Positions 23,720 through 36,876 of a DNA stretch of 64,000 bases are shown one piece after another. The stretch lies in the NCBI GenBank assembly GCA_963969595.1, contig OZ018412.1:16680501-16744500 (forward strand). The letters are read 5' to 3'. Within the stretch, counting starts at the first letter, position 1; each line of letters begins with the position of its first letter. This DNA comes from Neckera pumila (taxonomy: Eukaryota; Streptophyta; Bryopsida; Hypnales; Neckeraceae). The position numbers were made by a program, and so were the translations under genes. The notes beneath the pieces are model-generated. The model made no database searches. It saw only the letters and a list, made by a program, of their open reading frames with translations, and was not told the origin of the DNA.

Positions 23720-26700
23720 ATGTCGGACGCAACTGTGGAGTTCGGCGTTTTGTGCGATTTGTTTGAGGCCCTCATAAGGTCCAAGAAGGCAGCGCTGAAG
23801 CGGAAACACATCCGGACTTTTTTGGAGCATGTTTATACGGGTCATGAGCACTTTAGCGCTATGCGTTTGATTCTGCCCGAATTGGACAAGGAGCGTGCCA
23901 ATTATGGCCTGAAAGAAGCTGTGCTGGCCAAGCTCCTTGGGGATGCTTTGGGGCTCTCTAATGAATCTGAGGACGCGAAGAAACTTGTTAATTGGCGTAA
24001 AGGAGGCCAGAGAGCAGGCAGTAATGCAGGCAATTTTTCTATTATTGCTGCGGAGGTGATTGCGTGTTTCCCTTCTTGCCCTTTTTGCTCTGTTCGATGC
24101 AATTGAGGAATGTCGTTTGACTCTCCTGCACTTGCATGTCTGAGTTCCGATGTCCAAGGGGTGGGTGGAATTTAATTAATTTCCTTTGTCTTCGTGTTCT
24201 ATGGCCGAAACAAATAATCGACTGTTCTTATAAGTTCCCCAGTCGACTGGAAGCCCTTACTTATGAGATCTGGGCTGGTATTGAAAGCCGATTGATTGTG
24301 GATACATTCCTCCTAAAATGAATTTGTCCAAGATAAACAGAGAATTAACTTTCCTTCTAATCGCCTCACTTTTCACTTTTTACATGGGCATAGCGACTGA
24401 GTGATTGCAGTATTTTTGCTTAATTGCAGGTGCTCTACCGGAGGCAAAAGACGGCGCCCGGTAGTCTGAAGATTAGAGATGTCAATGACCTTCTCGATCG
24501 TTTAGCCGGAGCGCAGAACAAGTGAGTTTTTCCAGAAATGTTCAGAATTCTGGGTTGGAGAAGACATGTTCGCAGGTGTCTTACAGTGTAGCAATGATAA
24601 TATAATTAGTTTACATTCACCCTGCGTATTCTGAAATCTGACAAAAGTTCTGATTGTGGTGCACAGGGAAGAAAAGATAGGCGTGTTAGCTGAATTTATA
24701 AGCAAGACCAATGCGCAGGAAATGCGTTGGATTATCATGATTATTTTGAAAGGTGAGTCAAAAAGACTTGAAATATCACTGATACCGGTATATGCATCAT
24801 TTAGTGCCCCACTTTCTAAGGAGCCTTGAAAGATAAGAGTGCAGTTTATGTAGAGATGGGAATCCTATTGAAGACTTCCTCTCGCTAGCCATAATAAGTT
24901 CTGGTAACTTAGATTTGAGAGGATGTGGCGCTGTCATAATTTGATGAAGTGTTGTGAGACTTCGAAGTTACTGCAGTTGATGTAGCACTAAATAACATGA
25001 TCAATCATCCCAGATCTGAAGCTTGGAATCAGTGAGAAGACAGTTTTCAGCGAGTTCCACCCTGATGCGGAAGACTATTTCAATGTCACATGTGATCTGA
25101 AATTGGTTTGTGAAAAGCTACGGGATCGCAACATACGCTACAAGCGCCAGGTAAATTTCACTGCGAGGAAACTGGCTACAATAAATCAAAGGAATGTAAA
25201 ACCGCCTTAAACTGGAGTAAGATATGATCAGGTTTCTTTGGAATAGATACATAGGATGATTCACGATCATGTCCTTTTTCAATTCCTTTCTGTAATCTTT
25301 CCATTCCCTGATGCAGTGAGCATGCAACTCATTCAAAATGTTCTTTTATTGTCAGGATATTGAAGTAGGTAAGGCTGTTCGGCCGCAACTAGCCGCAAGG
25401 TCTGCCAGTGTTGAAGATGCCTGGAAGAAGGTTTGTCTCAGAGCGTTGTCGCACTCGCATCTATCCCAATTACTATTGTAAATTTGTGAAGGCGTTCGAT
25501 CAATCTTGTGTGAAGACTGAGGGAATTTTGCGTGCTTCGGTAACTGCAGATGCGTGGCAAGGAAGTTGTGGTGGAATGCAAGTTCGACGGAGACCGTATT
25601 CAAGTGCACAAAAATGGGAACAAGCTGAACTTCTGGTCAAGGTAGGTATCTCTGTGTTGTTGGGAGCTTCCATGAACATAATGGCATCCCAGCGTATGGA
25701 TTATGAAGTGCTGGTGCGCAGTTGTGAGTTTTCTCATCAATGACCATTGTGGCCAGGACGTTCACCGACCATCCAGAGTATATGGAGGCGATTGGTGACG
25801 TTTTATGTCAACACATTATTCCTGAGAAGTAAGTAAACACGTTGATGAATTTTGTATCTGGGATGGCGTCTGACTTGTACACTTACATGTAGTATTCAAC
25901 TATTCTTCCTGGGCTTCAAATCTGTTGGACACAAATGCGTATGCCAGCCACAATTTATTTTGCTGATATGAGGATAGTGCCCACCTTGATGAATTTAATG
26001 GGTTGCACAGGTGCATACTTGATGGAGAGATGCTCGTTTGGGATCGCATGACAAAAAGATTCGCCGAATTTGGCTCGAATCGTTTAGTTGGTTAGAATTC
26101 CTTGCATCTCCTATTCTTGTAGCCGCTGGAATTCTGACAGAACAAATATACCAGTCAGCACAGTTGCATGTTTAGCGGCTGTCTAAATTGTGAACTCCAT
26201 TCTGCTTTTTGTATTCTTCAAGGCTTTTGAGTTGTCTTATTTCCTTAATTGTTAAAAGGTCACAGTGTAAGCTTTATTCGCCCTATCATCTAAGCAATTT
26301 GACACAATCTCTGTGCAGCAAAAGGGGCTAAGGATGGATTGGACACTGGTCAGCAGGTATTGTAATACTGGAGGTTTCTCTTCTGTGATCCTTACGTATC
26401 AATGAGCTTACTTGTCTCTTCAAGTGCTGTTTGTTAATTCCTTGTCAAATATTTTAAGGTTTTGATATTCTATGCTCTATCACTGTTTTGATTTTGTCGT
26501 TGTATAAATGTGAATAATATTTATGGGCACCGCTTTCCCTGACAATTTTGCATTGTGTCTGTTGCCGTGCAGCTCTGTTGTATCCTTCAGACCAGTTTGA
26601 GCTTCAACTTTGAGTGGATGTCCTCCTATATGCTGCTGAGAAGGGGCTATTTGGCTACAAATTTGTGATAATCAAGGACTTTTCTTGTTTTTGTTAATCA

Positions 26701-29700
26701 AATGGATTTATCTAAGCCCCTTGTTTGAAAATTGACTGAAACAGCTCACGAATCTGCGACTTTTACAAAGGATTGTAGTTGAATATGTCCTTAATGATCA
26801 GGATTACAGATGTTGCATTTGATATCTTGTATTCTGGCGACGGTAGTGTTATCCATCTTCCATTGCGTGAACGGCAACGACTACTTCAGAATTCTATCCG
26901 TCCTCTGAGCGGCCGTCTAGAACTTCTTATTCCAGAAGCAGGAGGTCTAAATTCCAAGCGAGTTGCTGGTAAATTTTAATAGAAACGTGTCTAACGATTT
27001 GCATCTGCTGAATTCGATAGACGTGCCTTGTTATGCCAAATGTTTTTCTTGTGAATCATGACACCTGGCAGTAAGTGTCCTGATAACTGTGGTGATTACT
27101 AGGTACGTAATTGAGCGTCTATTGTATATATCAGTAAAAGTGTCGTGGATTCTAGATTGAATTATTTGAATTGTCCAGGGGAACCCAGCTGGTGTATCTT
27201 GGCCAAGTCTGCTGAGGATGTGGAACATTTTTTTCAAGAGACAATCGACAACAGGTTAGTCCTCAGGGATATCGGGCATGTGTGTCTGTGATGTTGTGAT
27301 CGCAATGTCACTCGCATGTCACAATAAATCTACATAAGATCCTACAATCCTTTGCATCTCGGAATTATGAAGTTTCCTCACCAAACATAGTCTTGACTTG
27401 TTAAGCTCTAGAAATCCAATTTATTCAGAAGATAGCGAGGAAGAACTTGTACTTGAATATTAAGGGCCTTCGATGTGCGGTTCCTCGAGTATGAATTTCT
27501 TTGAAATCTGTCGTGCTTGCTTTGTGTGCAGGGAGGAAGGTGTAGTATTAAAAGACCTTGATTCGAAATGGGAGCCCAGTAATCGCGATACGAAATGGCT
27601 GAAACTCAAGCCGGATTACATCCAAGCGGAATCTGACCTTGATGTGCTCATAATTGGTGAGCATTTGGTTTATGGAAACTCGCTTCGTGTAGCATTTGTT
27701 TCTATATTTGAAGCTCGCAAGGAGGACGTATTTTTGTAATGCTTTGCTTGAAATTCTTCAATGTAGCGAGTATGAAGGTATTTGCATGTGTACTTCAAAC
27801 TCTTCAAAGTTAAATGCTCATCTTGGCTGAACTTGAATGAGCAATAATGTTAGCAAAGGTTTCTTTCATCACACGAGTCTACCTTGTGTGCAGGTGGTTA
27901 TTATGGATCTGGACGGCGTGGTGGTGAGGTTAGTTACTAGTTACAGCTTGTCCAATTGTAGTCCTATTCTAGAGTCTTAGTTACTGAAGACAATTCTCTA
28001 CACAAGCATGGAAAATTTGATATCAGATGAGACTGATCGTTCGCCATCATCATCAAACTTTCAGGTTGCTCAATTTTTACTGGGATTGGCTGAGCGACCA
28101 AGACTGGGTGGCCACCCTACAAAGTTAGCAATCTCATCACCCTCTCAGTTCGAATTATATTTCTATAAATATTTCTTTGGTTCTGAACAGCAGGCCGATT
28201 GTTCTCTGTGACCTACGTGAAGGAATTTCTCAGTAATCTACACTTCTGAGTAACAATGTCCACAAAAGTTGCGTTGGTGGAGAATATTGTCCTGGATCTA
28301 AGAAGCAACAAATTGTTTGTGCAGATTCTTCTCCTTCTGCAGGGTAGGAACAGGCCTTACAGATGATGAATCAGAGCAGTTGGTGCACAAGCTGAAGCCC
28401 TATTTCAGGTAAGAATATCGCTGAAACGAGTGCTTTTTCTGCATTTTCGGAATTTAACTTGGATTTTGGAATGTTTTGGCACGTCAAGAGTTCTAAAAGA
28501 GTTCTCCATGGAACAGCGCAAGTTTTGCGAGTATGAAATTATGGCATTTATAATGATTTTAATAAAGGGTCTTTTCATCGTGTGTATTGACATTGCAGGA
28601 GGAATGAAAAGGGTAGTAAACCACCAGGCTTCTATGTGGTGACTAACGCTGCCAAAGAACGGCCCGATGTTTGGATTGATCAACCTGAGAAGTGAGTTCA
28701 CTCTTTGTTCATCCGTCTTTCTGTCTACCAGAACATCTATTATGTGAACATTTCAGCTGCGGTCCAGTAAGAACCGAGCGCAGCGGCTTAATGATTTCAG
28801 GTCTTTGTACATGGCATTGAGATCATACTTTCTATCTTCAGGTCCGTCATACTTCAAATCACGAGTGACATCCGCACCATACACTCTGAGGTTAGTGTGC
28901 GTCGACAATTTGGTTCAGTTTTAGGATTTGGTTTGGGCCAATTCGTAGAGGGGAGGGCATTTGATGTCACCTTGTGATCAAAAAATGTTTAACTAGCTAT
29001 CTCCCTTACAGTGTGCGTTGATGACTTTCTTATCCAATGTGTTCGCTTGGTTTATAATCGGAAATGATGTTTCTGATCATTTATTTTGATTGTGTTCAGA
29101 CATTTGCATCGCCGTACAGTTTGCGATTTCCTCGCGTTCAGAAGATACGCTATGATAAGCCTTGGTACGACTGCCTCGATGTTCAGTGTAAGTTCTTTCT
29201 CCGTGTGGTAATCAGTTAACTCTGAAATTTTTATTCCAGTTGTAACGAGTATCGATTCTAGTTGTAAAGAGTAAAGCTTGTTGTCCTTCTATTGTTATCT
29301 TGAGCCAAATTGTGTTTTACTTACCTATTGGAGTAGAAAGTAGCAGTGACCGCCTTGTACAGTTTTCAGATTAGTTGTTTTTTATCAGCAGAGAGCATTG
29401 CCAGTCTGAATCCTCGGCACTTCCAATGTCAATCCCGCCTCTCCAGTTTAGGCTCGACTTTGAAGTTCTGGATACAGTGCGAACCTCGTTCATGGATTTT
29501 GTGGTCACTTTCGAGTTTCGACCTCCTGTAGTTATACATTTTCGACTGCACTTAATCTGTACGGCGTCTATAAAATTCTCGAATAGCTGTGCTGTTGCTG
29601 TTGGTTTTGACATTTTGCCTTGACAGCGTTGGTAGACGCAGTGCATGCAAAAAGCGGTGGTGATGGCCAGGCTCCAGAGGGTGGGACTCAGCGCAAAGGC

Positions 29701-32700
29701 CAAGCTAAGAGGGCCAAGCCGGAGAAGATGGAGTCTAAACGCTCGTCTTTGGTTCCTTCCCACATGTTGGTGACAGATGTATCACGTGTTAAGCAAGCTA
29801 CTCATCTCTTCAAGGACCTTGTCTTCTGTATCCTTGTCCGCTCACATATATGCTGATTCATTCGGGCATTGTCAGATGCACGGGTGTACAGGACGAATGA
29901 CAGTAACATTGACTAATGGCCAGCCGATTCAGATTTTAGAATTGATGTCCTGATCATATTGTCATGGAATGAAATGATGTCGTTATGGAATTTGTGTTGG
30001 GCACTGCAACAGGAATTAAAGCTGTCTAATTTAATGATCCATATTCTGAAATATCTGAGCAATGATGTTAGTCTTTTGAAGTTGATATCCAGAGACCATG
30101 TCTCATGTCGCTGATCTTTTGGAGTCAGTTGCTTGTCTGGCACTAGTTGAGATCAGAAAAGAACTGCTTTGTTTTGGGATAATATCTACGGATAGTAGGA
30201 GTCTGCTTGAACTAGGTCTATGCCGGTAAAATTTTGCCAACTGGGACTTCCTTTTAAATTTTGAGATAGATTGCACTTGACTACACTCCAGATGTTGCCA
30301 ACACAAATAGTGAGTACCCAGTTGACAAACTCCACAAACTGGTTGTGGAAAATGGGGGCATCTTCTCTATGAACCTGAGCAGTTTTGTGACGCACGCAGT
30401 TGCATTCGAAAAGAAAGGTAAAATGATCTCTGTTCGTCATTTCAGCCTGTTTGAGATGGGGACTATATTTCACGATTATATTATTCTCAAGAATTGTATT
30501 TTCTTATTGATTGAACTTGTGCTACCGTACAGGACTCAAATACCAAGCAGCTTCCAAGAATGGAGATGTTATTAATCTCTCATGGGTTCTGGACTGCATG
30601 ACTCAGAAAACATTACTTTCAGTAGGCCCCAAGTACGTTTCTTACTCTCTGCTTATTATCGTTTTCAGCGATTGTAATCTGTAATCAGTCAATAATTTTT
30701 TTGCCTGATTTTGACAGGTACTATTTGCATATGTCAGATGCCACAAAGGAAAGATTAAAATCTGAAGTTGACGAGTTTGGGGATTTCTACTTTATTGATA
30801 TCGATGAATCGGACCTTAAACAAGTACGTCATGCATACCCCGCTGCCCAGTCGAGGATTCGGATGTAACTGAAGACCGTGACTAATTTCAATGGTAGGGG
30901 CATACCGGTACGGTATGACGCAAATTAAAATTTCGTGAAGTTATCCCGATGACAGATATTCATGTATCGATGCAGGTGTTTGGAAATTTGGATACTCGCA
31001 TGGAGGAACATGACATGGAGAAAGTGAAGCATTACTCCAAGAAATACTGCCCCACGCCAACCTGGTGCCACTTTAGTGGCTGTTGCGTCTTCTTTCTCCG
31101 TCCCCTCCATTCCACGTATTATTTTCAGACACCCATTGTCAATTTCAATTACTTTGCTGGGATATTTCTATTACTACAGAAACTGTCTTTAGTTCGCGTC
31201 TGTATAAAGTCTGTCAATTTGCTGCTATATTCTCTCTGTATCCATTGTGTGAGATTTATGACTCCGAGGAGCAGTGAAACTTGTGTCTCTCGGGTGATAA
31301 CGCATCATGATTCTAGGTGGAAGAAGTTTCATCGAGTGAGCCTTTCATGATCAATGCAGGAATGAAGATACTCTGAAGGTGGCCAAAATAACGCTGAAAC
31401 GACTTGGGCTGGAGGTTGAGATGCATGAAGGCATCGTATCTGACAAGCTCACACGCAAAGTCACACACGTTGTGGCTTATACATCGTCGGAGAGTCCTGT
31501 GGCATTCCAGTCTATACTACAAAGGTGTGTTTCTACATTTCAATACAATGCAAGACTCGTGTCATTTAGGCTAACTGACACTCCTCACAGCTCTTTACTC
31601 CTCGGGCCAAGATAACGAATAGGACAACACAGGAGCTACGAGTTTCTCCGTTTCGGAATAAGGTGATGACTGCAGAGTCTTCTGTGTGAATCCTGTTCTA
31701 AAGAGTTGCCATGGGTGCAGTGTTTCGCCGGAGGAAAGACGTCAGTTGTTGTCGAAGCGGATCAGGGTTGTGAGTCATCTCTGGATTGAGAATTCAGTAG
31801 GCAGCAATAGCTGCAGTCATCCCGAGCAAGACAACGGCGATCTCAGGTTTGTGTTACAAATGGATTGAAATGGCTGAGTTCAGCACTCTCTTTGCTGAGT
31901 TCTTTTGCTGAGTTCAGCACTCTCAATCATTTGGAGCCTGCGAATGGCGACCTAACCTGTGCATCCATACTCATTTGTGAATTGATATCCCCCTTAATGC
32001 TTCTGAGAAAGGATGATTTTCCTACAGTAGAAACTCGCAACCTTAATGTAGCCAATACTGTGCCGTTGCCAGAGAAAATCGAATTAACGTCAAGTATCGT
32101 CGTTTCTGTTGCAGGTCTGGTGAAGTTCTGGAGTCAGAGGAAGAAGAAGAAGAAGAAGAAGAACAGGTGGCAATTCCTCCGATATCAAAGACTATATCTG
32201 CTTCGATAATTCCTATCACGCCGGACAAAAAGGCTGTTCCAAGACCTCCTCGAAAGCCGATTGCCCGGAAGCGAGCTTTGCCCATTGGAGGGCGTGGAAG
32301 AGGACGCCGAGAATCAAAGAGGGAAGAATCTCCATCCGGTGAAACACACGAGTCTGACGAAGAGGAGCGTGATAGAGAAGGATCGAAAGGAGTTACGAAA
32401 TCAAGGGAAAAACTCACAGTCCGAGATGTTACTGGTGTAGAATCGTCGTACTTGGATGACCCTGTAGGAGCTGCGAAGAAACCAGTACTCAGAAGAAGTA
32501 AGCGGAACCGAAAAAAAGATGATACATCTTCTGACAATGATGATTATGTACCAAAACGGCGATTAGTACTTGATGAAGGTGAGGTATCTGCGCACCAGGA
32601 TTCAGACAGGGCACATACAGCGGTGGTACTCTCTAGAACAAGGACATCTTCAAGACTAGCTTGGAAAAGAACAGATCAGGAGAGGTATGGTTTCTATGGA

Positions 32701-33609
32701 GTTTACGTGTCTGTCGTCATAAGTAACAAATTAATTCATATGCCAAACCTGCTCAATTTGTAACTCAACTGGGAGATCAGTACATGGAAAAGTACAGATT
32801 GAATCATATCCTGCCACAGGAAATTATCTTTGGTTCCCGGATTGTCATTCCCGGTTCACAGTGTTGTCAGGAGGGAAAACTCGTGTCACTGACTTCCCCT
32901 GTTTGCCGCTTTTCTCTAATTTCCCCCGATGCTAGTGCAAAATCATGTGGGAGTCTTCTGATATTATTGGAAGGGAATCAAGGATAATCTCCCTGTGTGC
33001 TTAGGGGAAATGTACGCGGCGCTGTCTTGCTAACCATAGCTGAGTTGCCCTGAAGTCCTTGAAGTACAGCTCAGTTAATAAGATCGTGAGTTTTGACATT
33101 ACTAGTGGTTGGCGTGCTTTTGTGTGGCGTGCAGGAATGACGAGGAGGAACCTACTGCCGTTTCAAAGCCGGAAACGTCTCAAAGTCTCGGGTTGGATGA
33201 AGGAGGGCACCAACAAATGAGCTACGATTTGGGTCACAGCCCAGCTCTGGATGAGATGATCGGCACTTTACTGCCAGGCTACTTGACATCTCAACTACCT
33301 TCCTCCAATTCGGCCGAAGAGAGTTCTTTGCCTTCAAAATCAGATTCCCTGCGGGTCGACTCACAAGCTTCTCTCGACTCCGATTCTCGGCCTGAAACGC
33401 ACCATTCAGATCCTCCTGGAGCGTCTGCAACGATGGATCCTTTCGATCGTTCAAATTACTACCGGACTGAGACGATACCAGGGGGAGCGTCTACCGAGGG
33501 ATTAGCCACTGAACGACAGTCTGGTAACAGCTGCCCAACTTCCGAACCCAGTGAAAAGCCGAAAAGAAGTTACAAAGACTTGATTAATCAAATGCTAAAT
33601 AATAAGTAG
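23720..33609 (+). CDS. LIG4: DNA ligase IV (complete, 28 exons)
   Basis: ATP-dependent ligase that seals double-strand breaks in nuclear non-homologous end joining with XRCC4. My exon model gives 1,263 codons in frame, close to the plant family length: 23720-24055, 24430-24521, 24667-24752, 25014-25150, 25356-25430, 25550-25641, 25757-25828, 26011-26090, 26319-26356, 26573-26579, 26810-26968, 27179-27254, 27532-27656, 27894-27928, 28065-28123, 28325-28408, 28599-28691, 28842-28890, 29100-29187, 29627-29827, 30292-30417, 30533-30632, 30718-30823, 30976-31115, 31360-31524, 31721-31846, 32115-32684, 33135-33609. The N-terminal domain starts MSDATVEFGVLCDLFEAL. Nucleotidyltransferase motifs are CKFDGDRIQ (catalytic Lys), DGEMLVWD, EGVVLKDL and KLKPDY; the OB fold follows (FFSFCRVGTGL, KPYFR). 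Two BRCT domains come after (VVENGGIFSMNLSSFVTH; YCPTPTWCHFSGCCVFF), the segment between them being the known XRCC4-binding area. The tail is charged, with an 8-Glu run from a GAA repeat. No lesions seen. Confidence 0.93.
26573..26579 (+). other. 7-nt microexon of the DNA ligase IV gene
   Basis: The exon CTCTGTT lies between acceptor GCCGTGCAG and donor GTATCC. It is needed to join QQ (exon ending 26356, phase 0) to VAFDILYSGD (exon from 26810, phase 1) and restores the conserved ligase IV string LCYVAFD. Without it the frame breaks. Inferred from protein conservation and phase, not from transcripts. Confidence 0.75.
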
Positions 33610-34938
33610 ACTATTTATAAGTGTACATTATTCCCGACGTAGATAGATACTCTGGCGACCCTTTTAATCGCTCAATTCTTCCTGTAATTTACTCAAATAA
33701 GGTGGAGCAAAATATTGCTAACCAAATGAATAAGGTATTTGCACCCCATTTAGCAACTCTGCCTCGATATGAACAGCTGAATTATGTGCATGAATGAACA
33801 CGGGAAAAAGAGCACATAGAGAGTACAGTTTAGTGTACCGTATTGCAACTATCTTGAGTCTCGCACATACTTAAAAACAATCAGAATAGGTATAGTTTTA
33901 AAATTTCGTAGCATGTGCAAGACCAGGTAATGCGAAAGTATGAGAAATAACATTCCATAGTTGCAAATTGCGTGGAGAGATAATGTGTGCTGCTTTGCTC
34001 TTGGGAGCCTTCTTGTAAACCTAAAGTTCCCTCTTCATTCACGAGTATATCAATAGATAGCAACATGACGTATTTTTGTCTCGGACCCCAACTATTGCAA
34101 GTTCTGAATTTCATGACAAGATTCCACTCGCATATCCACCCATGTGTCATAACCGGTTGTTGACTTTTCAACGCTAACGTGCCATCGTCCCATTGGCAAC
34201 TCGTCACCATTGCTATTACAAGTTGCAACTCATAACCTTCTTTCCTTTCAACTTGCTTCCTACACCCTTGGATCATAGGGATGTTGAAAAGTGTTGACTA
34301 GTGTGGCTCATCGGTTATCTAGTACTCCGTATAAGGTAACCACACCCATTTCCGACTGCAAACCAGAAGCCATTAACTGTGACTGACCCCCAATTTGTCC
34401 ATCAAGTGTCCAAACTCCAACTATGAGGTAGCTTTGTGGCCGTTGGATCTTTGGGATTTGTGGTTGGAAATGGGTCCACTGACAATTGGGAGTAGGTGCT
34501 TTTCAACTTTGCACTTTGACCAAGATTTGTGAAGCCATTTTATAATATTTTAGAGTTTTTTTATTTTGCATCTCACTCTCTCCCATCTTCCCTTCTGTCC
34601 ATTTGTTTTCCACACCAACTTCATGGTCTGCTCCCTATAGCTTAAACGGACGGGAATGGATGTGGTTACCTTATAATTAATTGTGTGTGATCACAACTAG
34701 TTTTTCATCTTCTATTTTGACAAGGATATGTTTGTTCAAAATTTGCAGTACATATAATATTTTGTCCTCAACTTGTTTTTTAGTTGGGAACTTTCTTCAC
34801 AAAGGAGCTTTTTACCTTGGATGAATAATGAAGTATTCCCACGTCATGTGCTACTCGCTAATTGAGCCTCAATTAAATAGTCACAATTAAGAAATTGTAT
34901 GCACACCAATTGTTGCGGAATTGTTATTGACGAGCATT
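33610..34938. other. 3' flank of DNA ligase IV and repeat DNA
   Basis: 33610 to about 33900 is probably the 3' untranslated region. 34147-34330 is one copy of a dispersed repeat (second copy 42790-43012). The rest, including inverted-repeat-like segments around 34340-34500 (CCCATTTCC / GGAAATGGG), has no coding signal. Confidence 0.4.
34147..34330. repeat. Dispersed repeat, copy 1
   Basis: Begins TCATAACCGGTTGTTGA and contains TTACAAGTTGCAACTCATAA and CAACTTGCTTCCT. It ends near TCGGTTATCTAGT. About 130 bp match 42790-42922 closely in the same orientation. The two outer ends (ATAACCG and CGGTTAT) are inverted, suggesting a miniature transposon. Confidence 0.55.
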
Positions 34939-36243
34939 GTACAGTGGGGTACCAATCAAAATGGAAGTTTTGAATTTGTAATGAAAGAACTTTCAGTGCT
35001 GCCAGCTTTTACAGCCTTCCAAGAGCTAAAAAATTGGTATTTTACCATGAAATTTTTTTACAACATCATCTTTATGTTAATAACACGTGGACCAAATTTC
35101 AAGGCCAAAAGATTCACCAAAAAGAAGATATTCAAAATCTACCAACATGAGTACCTGTGAAAAAAATTTCACTGCTGCCAACTTTGACAGCTTCTTGAAG
35201 ATTGAAATTTTTTAATTTTGCCTTGCATTTTTTTGGAAGAGATCATTTCTATGTTGATATATACAAAAAAAGATATTTGAAATTTACCAATATGAGTAGT
35301 TGTGAGAAATAATTTCACTACTACCAACTTTGATCATCTCTATATTGATAAATTGTGTGCTAAACTTCAAGGTCAAAAAGATTCACATATAAAACAATAT
35401 TTGAAATCTACCAACATGTGTAGTTGTGAGAAAAATTTCACTACTACCAACTTTGACACTATCCCAAGGGCTAAGAAAAAAACATTTTACTATGAAACCT
35501 TTTTTCATAAAACCATTTCTATGTTGATGATAGTGTTTCAAATTTCAAATTCAAAAGATTCATACAAAAAAGATATTCCAATTCTACCAACTTGTGTAGT
35601 TGTGAGAATGATTTTTTACATCCATGTGAAATTTTACCCATAAAATGACACTATCCTAAGGGCTGAAAAAATCAATCTCACAATTACGCATTCTGGTAGA
35701 ATTAGAATATCTTTCTTTGTGTGAATTATTTGGACTTGGAATTTGGCACACATATTATCAATATAGAGATGATCTTGCCCAAAAAAATTCATGATAAATA
35801 AGCAATTTTTCAGCCCTTAGGAAGGTGTTAAAGTTGGCAATAGTGAAATTGTTTCTCACAATTACACATGTTTTTAAATTTCGAATATCTTTCTTTGTAT
35901 AAATCTTTTGAACATGAAATTGGACACATTTGTTATCAACATAGAGATGATTTTTACAAATAAAATTAATAGCAAAAAAATAAATTCAATCCATGAGGCT
36001 ATCAAAGTTGGCAAGCATTAATTTTTTTTTCACAATTATACATGCTGGTAGATTTTGAATATCTTTTTTTTTGTGAATCTTTTGGCCTTGAAATTTGATA
36101 GATGTGTTATTAACATAAAGATTATGTTGTGAAAAACATTTCATGATAAAATACCAATTTTTCAACTGTTGGGAGGTTGTCAAAGTTGGCAACATTGAAA
36201 TGAATTCAAAAACACCATTTTGATTCGTATCCTACTTTACAGT
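34939..36243. mobile_element. 1.3 kb palindromic element with internal tandem repeats
   Basis: Termini are inverted copies of one another: left GTACAGTGGGGTACC then AATCAAAATGG; right, as reverse complement, CTGTAAAGTAGGATACG then AATCAAAATGG. The left half contains about four degenerate direct repeats of 120-180 bp, each with CTACCAACTTTGA and (A/T)CTACCAACATG. The right half contains the same units inverted (TCAAAGTTGGCA). The whole could fold into a very long hairpin. Small open frames inside are by-products of the repeats. Confidence 0.6.
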
Positions 36244-36876
36244 TGTCAAGCATTCTCATAAGCGAAGCCTTATTCTATGTGATATGATACGTTACAATCA
36301 TCTTTGAAAGACCTGTGATACATTCAAATATACTCCTTCCCATCAATATGATAGTTATTTCAACACAATTTCCCTTCAAGACGCTTACAAGTAAACTCAG
36401 TAATGAATATGCATGAACAGCTGTTGGGAGATTAGTCCAACTCATACCTTAGGGTACGTTTGCACTGGGTGCTATAGAGGTCTTATGAGTGAGTTGATAG
36501 GAAACACAGTCCTTGTGCTTTCACACCATCGTGCGTTCGTAAATGCCGAGCCTATGTGGAGGCGGGTTGGTCAGCCGCAAAGAGCGGTGGTCTTAGACGA
36601 AGAGGACTGCGGAGTTTTTTAAGGACTGAGGTATGCGGCAGAAATAAATTAGCAGCTAGAAGTGGCACAAACGTAGATTTCAGCCTTTTAGGACCTCCTT
36701 AAGTTAATAGGGCTTCTAAGCGGCAATTAAGAGTGAGTAGTGTTCAAATGTTAAATTAGTGTTGCGTAATCAATCTCAATCCAGGATGTCGATGCTATGC
36801 GGACGACGAAGGCAAGCGTTGGTTGCGGACGAATTCGATTTCGTGGAGAAGAAATCAGGAGGAAATCAGGTGGAAG
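36244..36876. other. Intergenic DNA, no gene recognised
   Basis: A 69-codon plus-strand frame at 36413-36622 has no motif. Phrases here (CTATAG, GTGGAGGCGGGTTGG) faintly recall the 44.1 kb region and may be another decayed insertion. Confidence 0.3.

Noticed and set aside
32043..32537. 164-codon minus-strand frame opposite DNA ligase IV exon 27
   Set aside because: Ser-rich antisense of a charged coding exon; the plus strand joins neighbouring ligase exons in phase.
36225..36245. tRNA-like TTCGTATCC arm
   Set aside because: No matching acceptor, D or anticodon stems around it; it is the end of the palindromic element.
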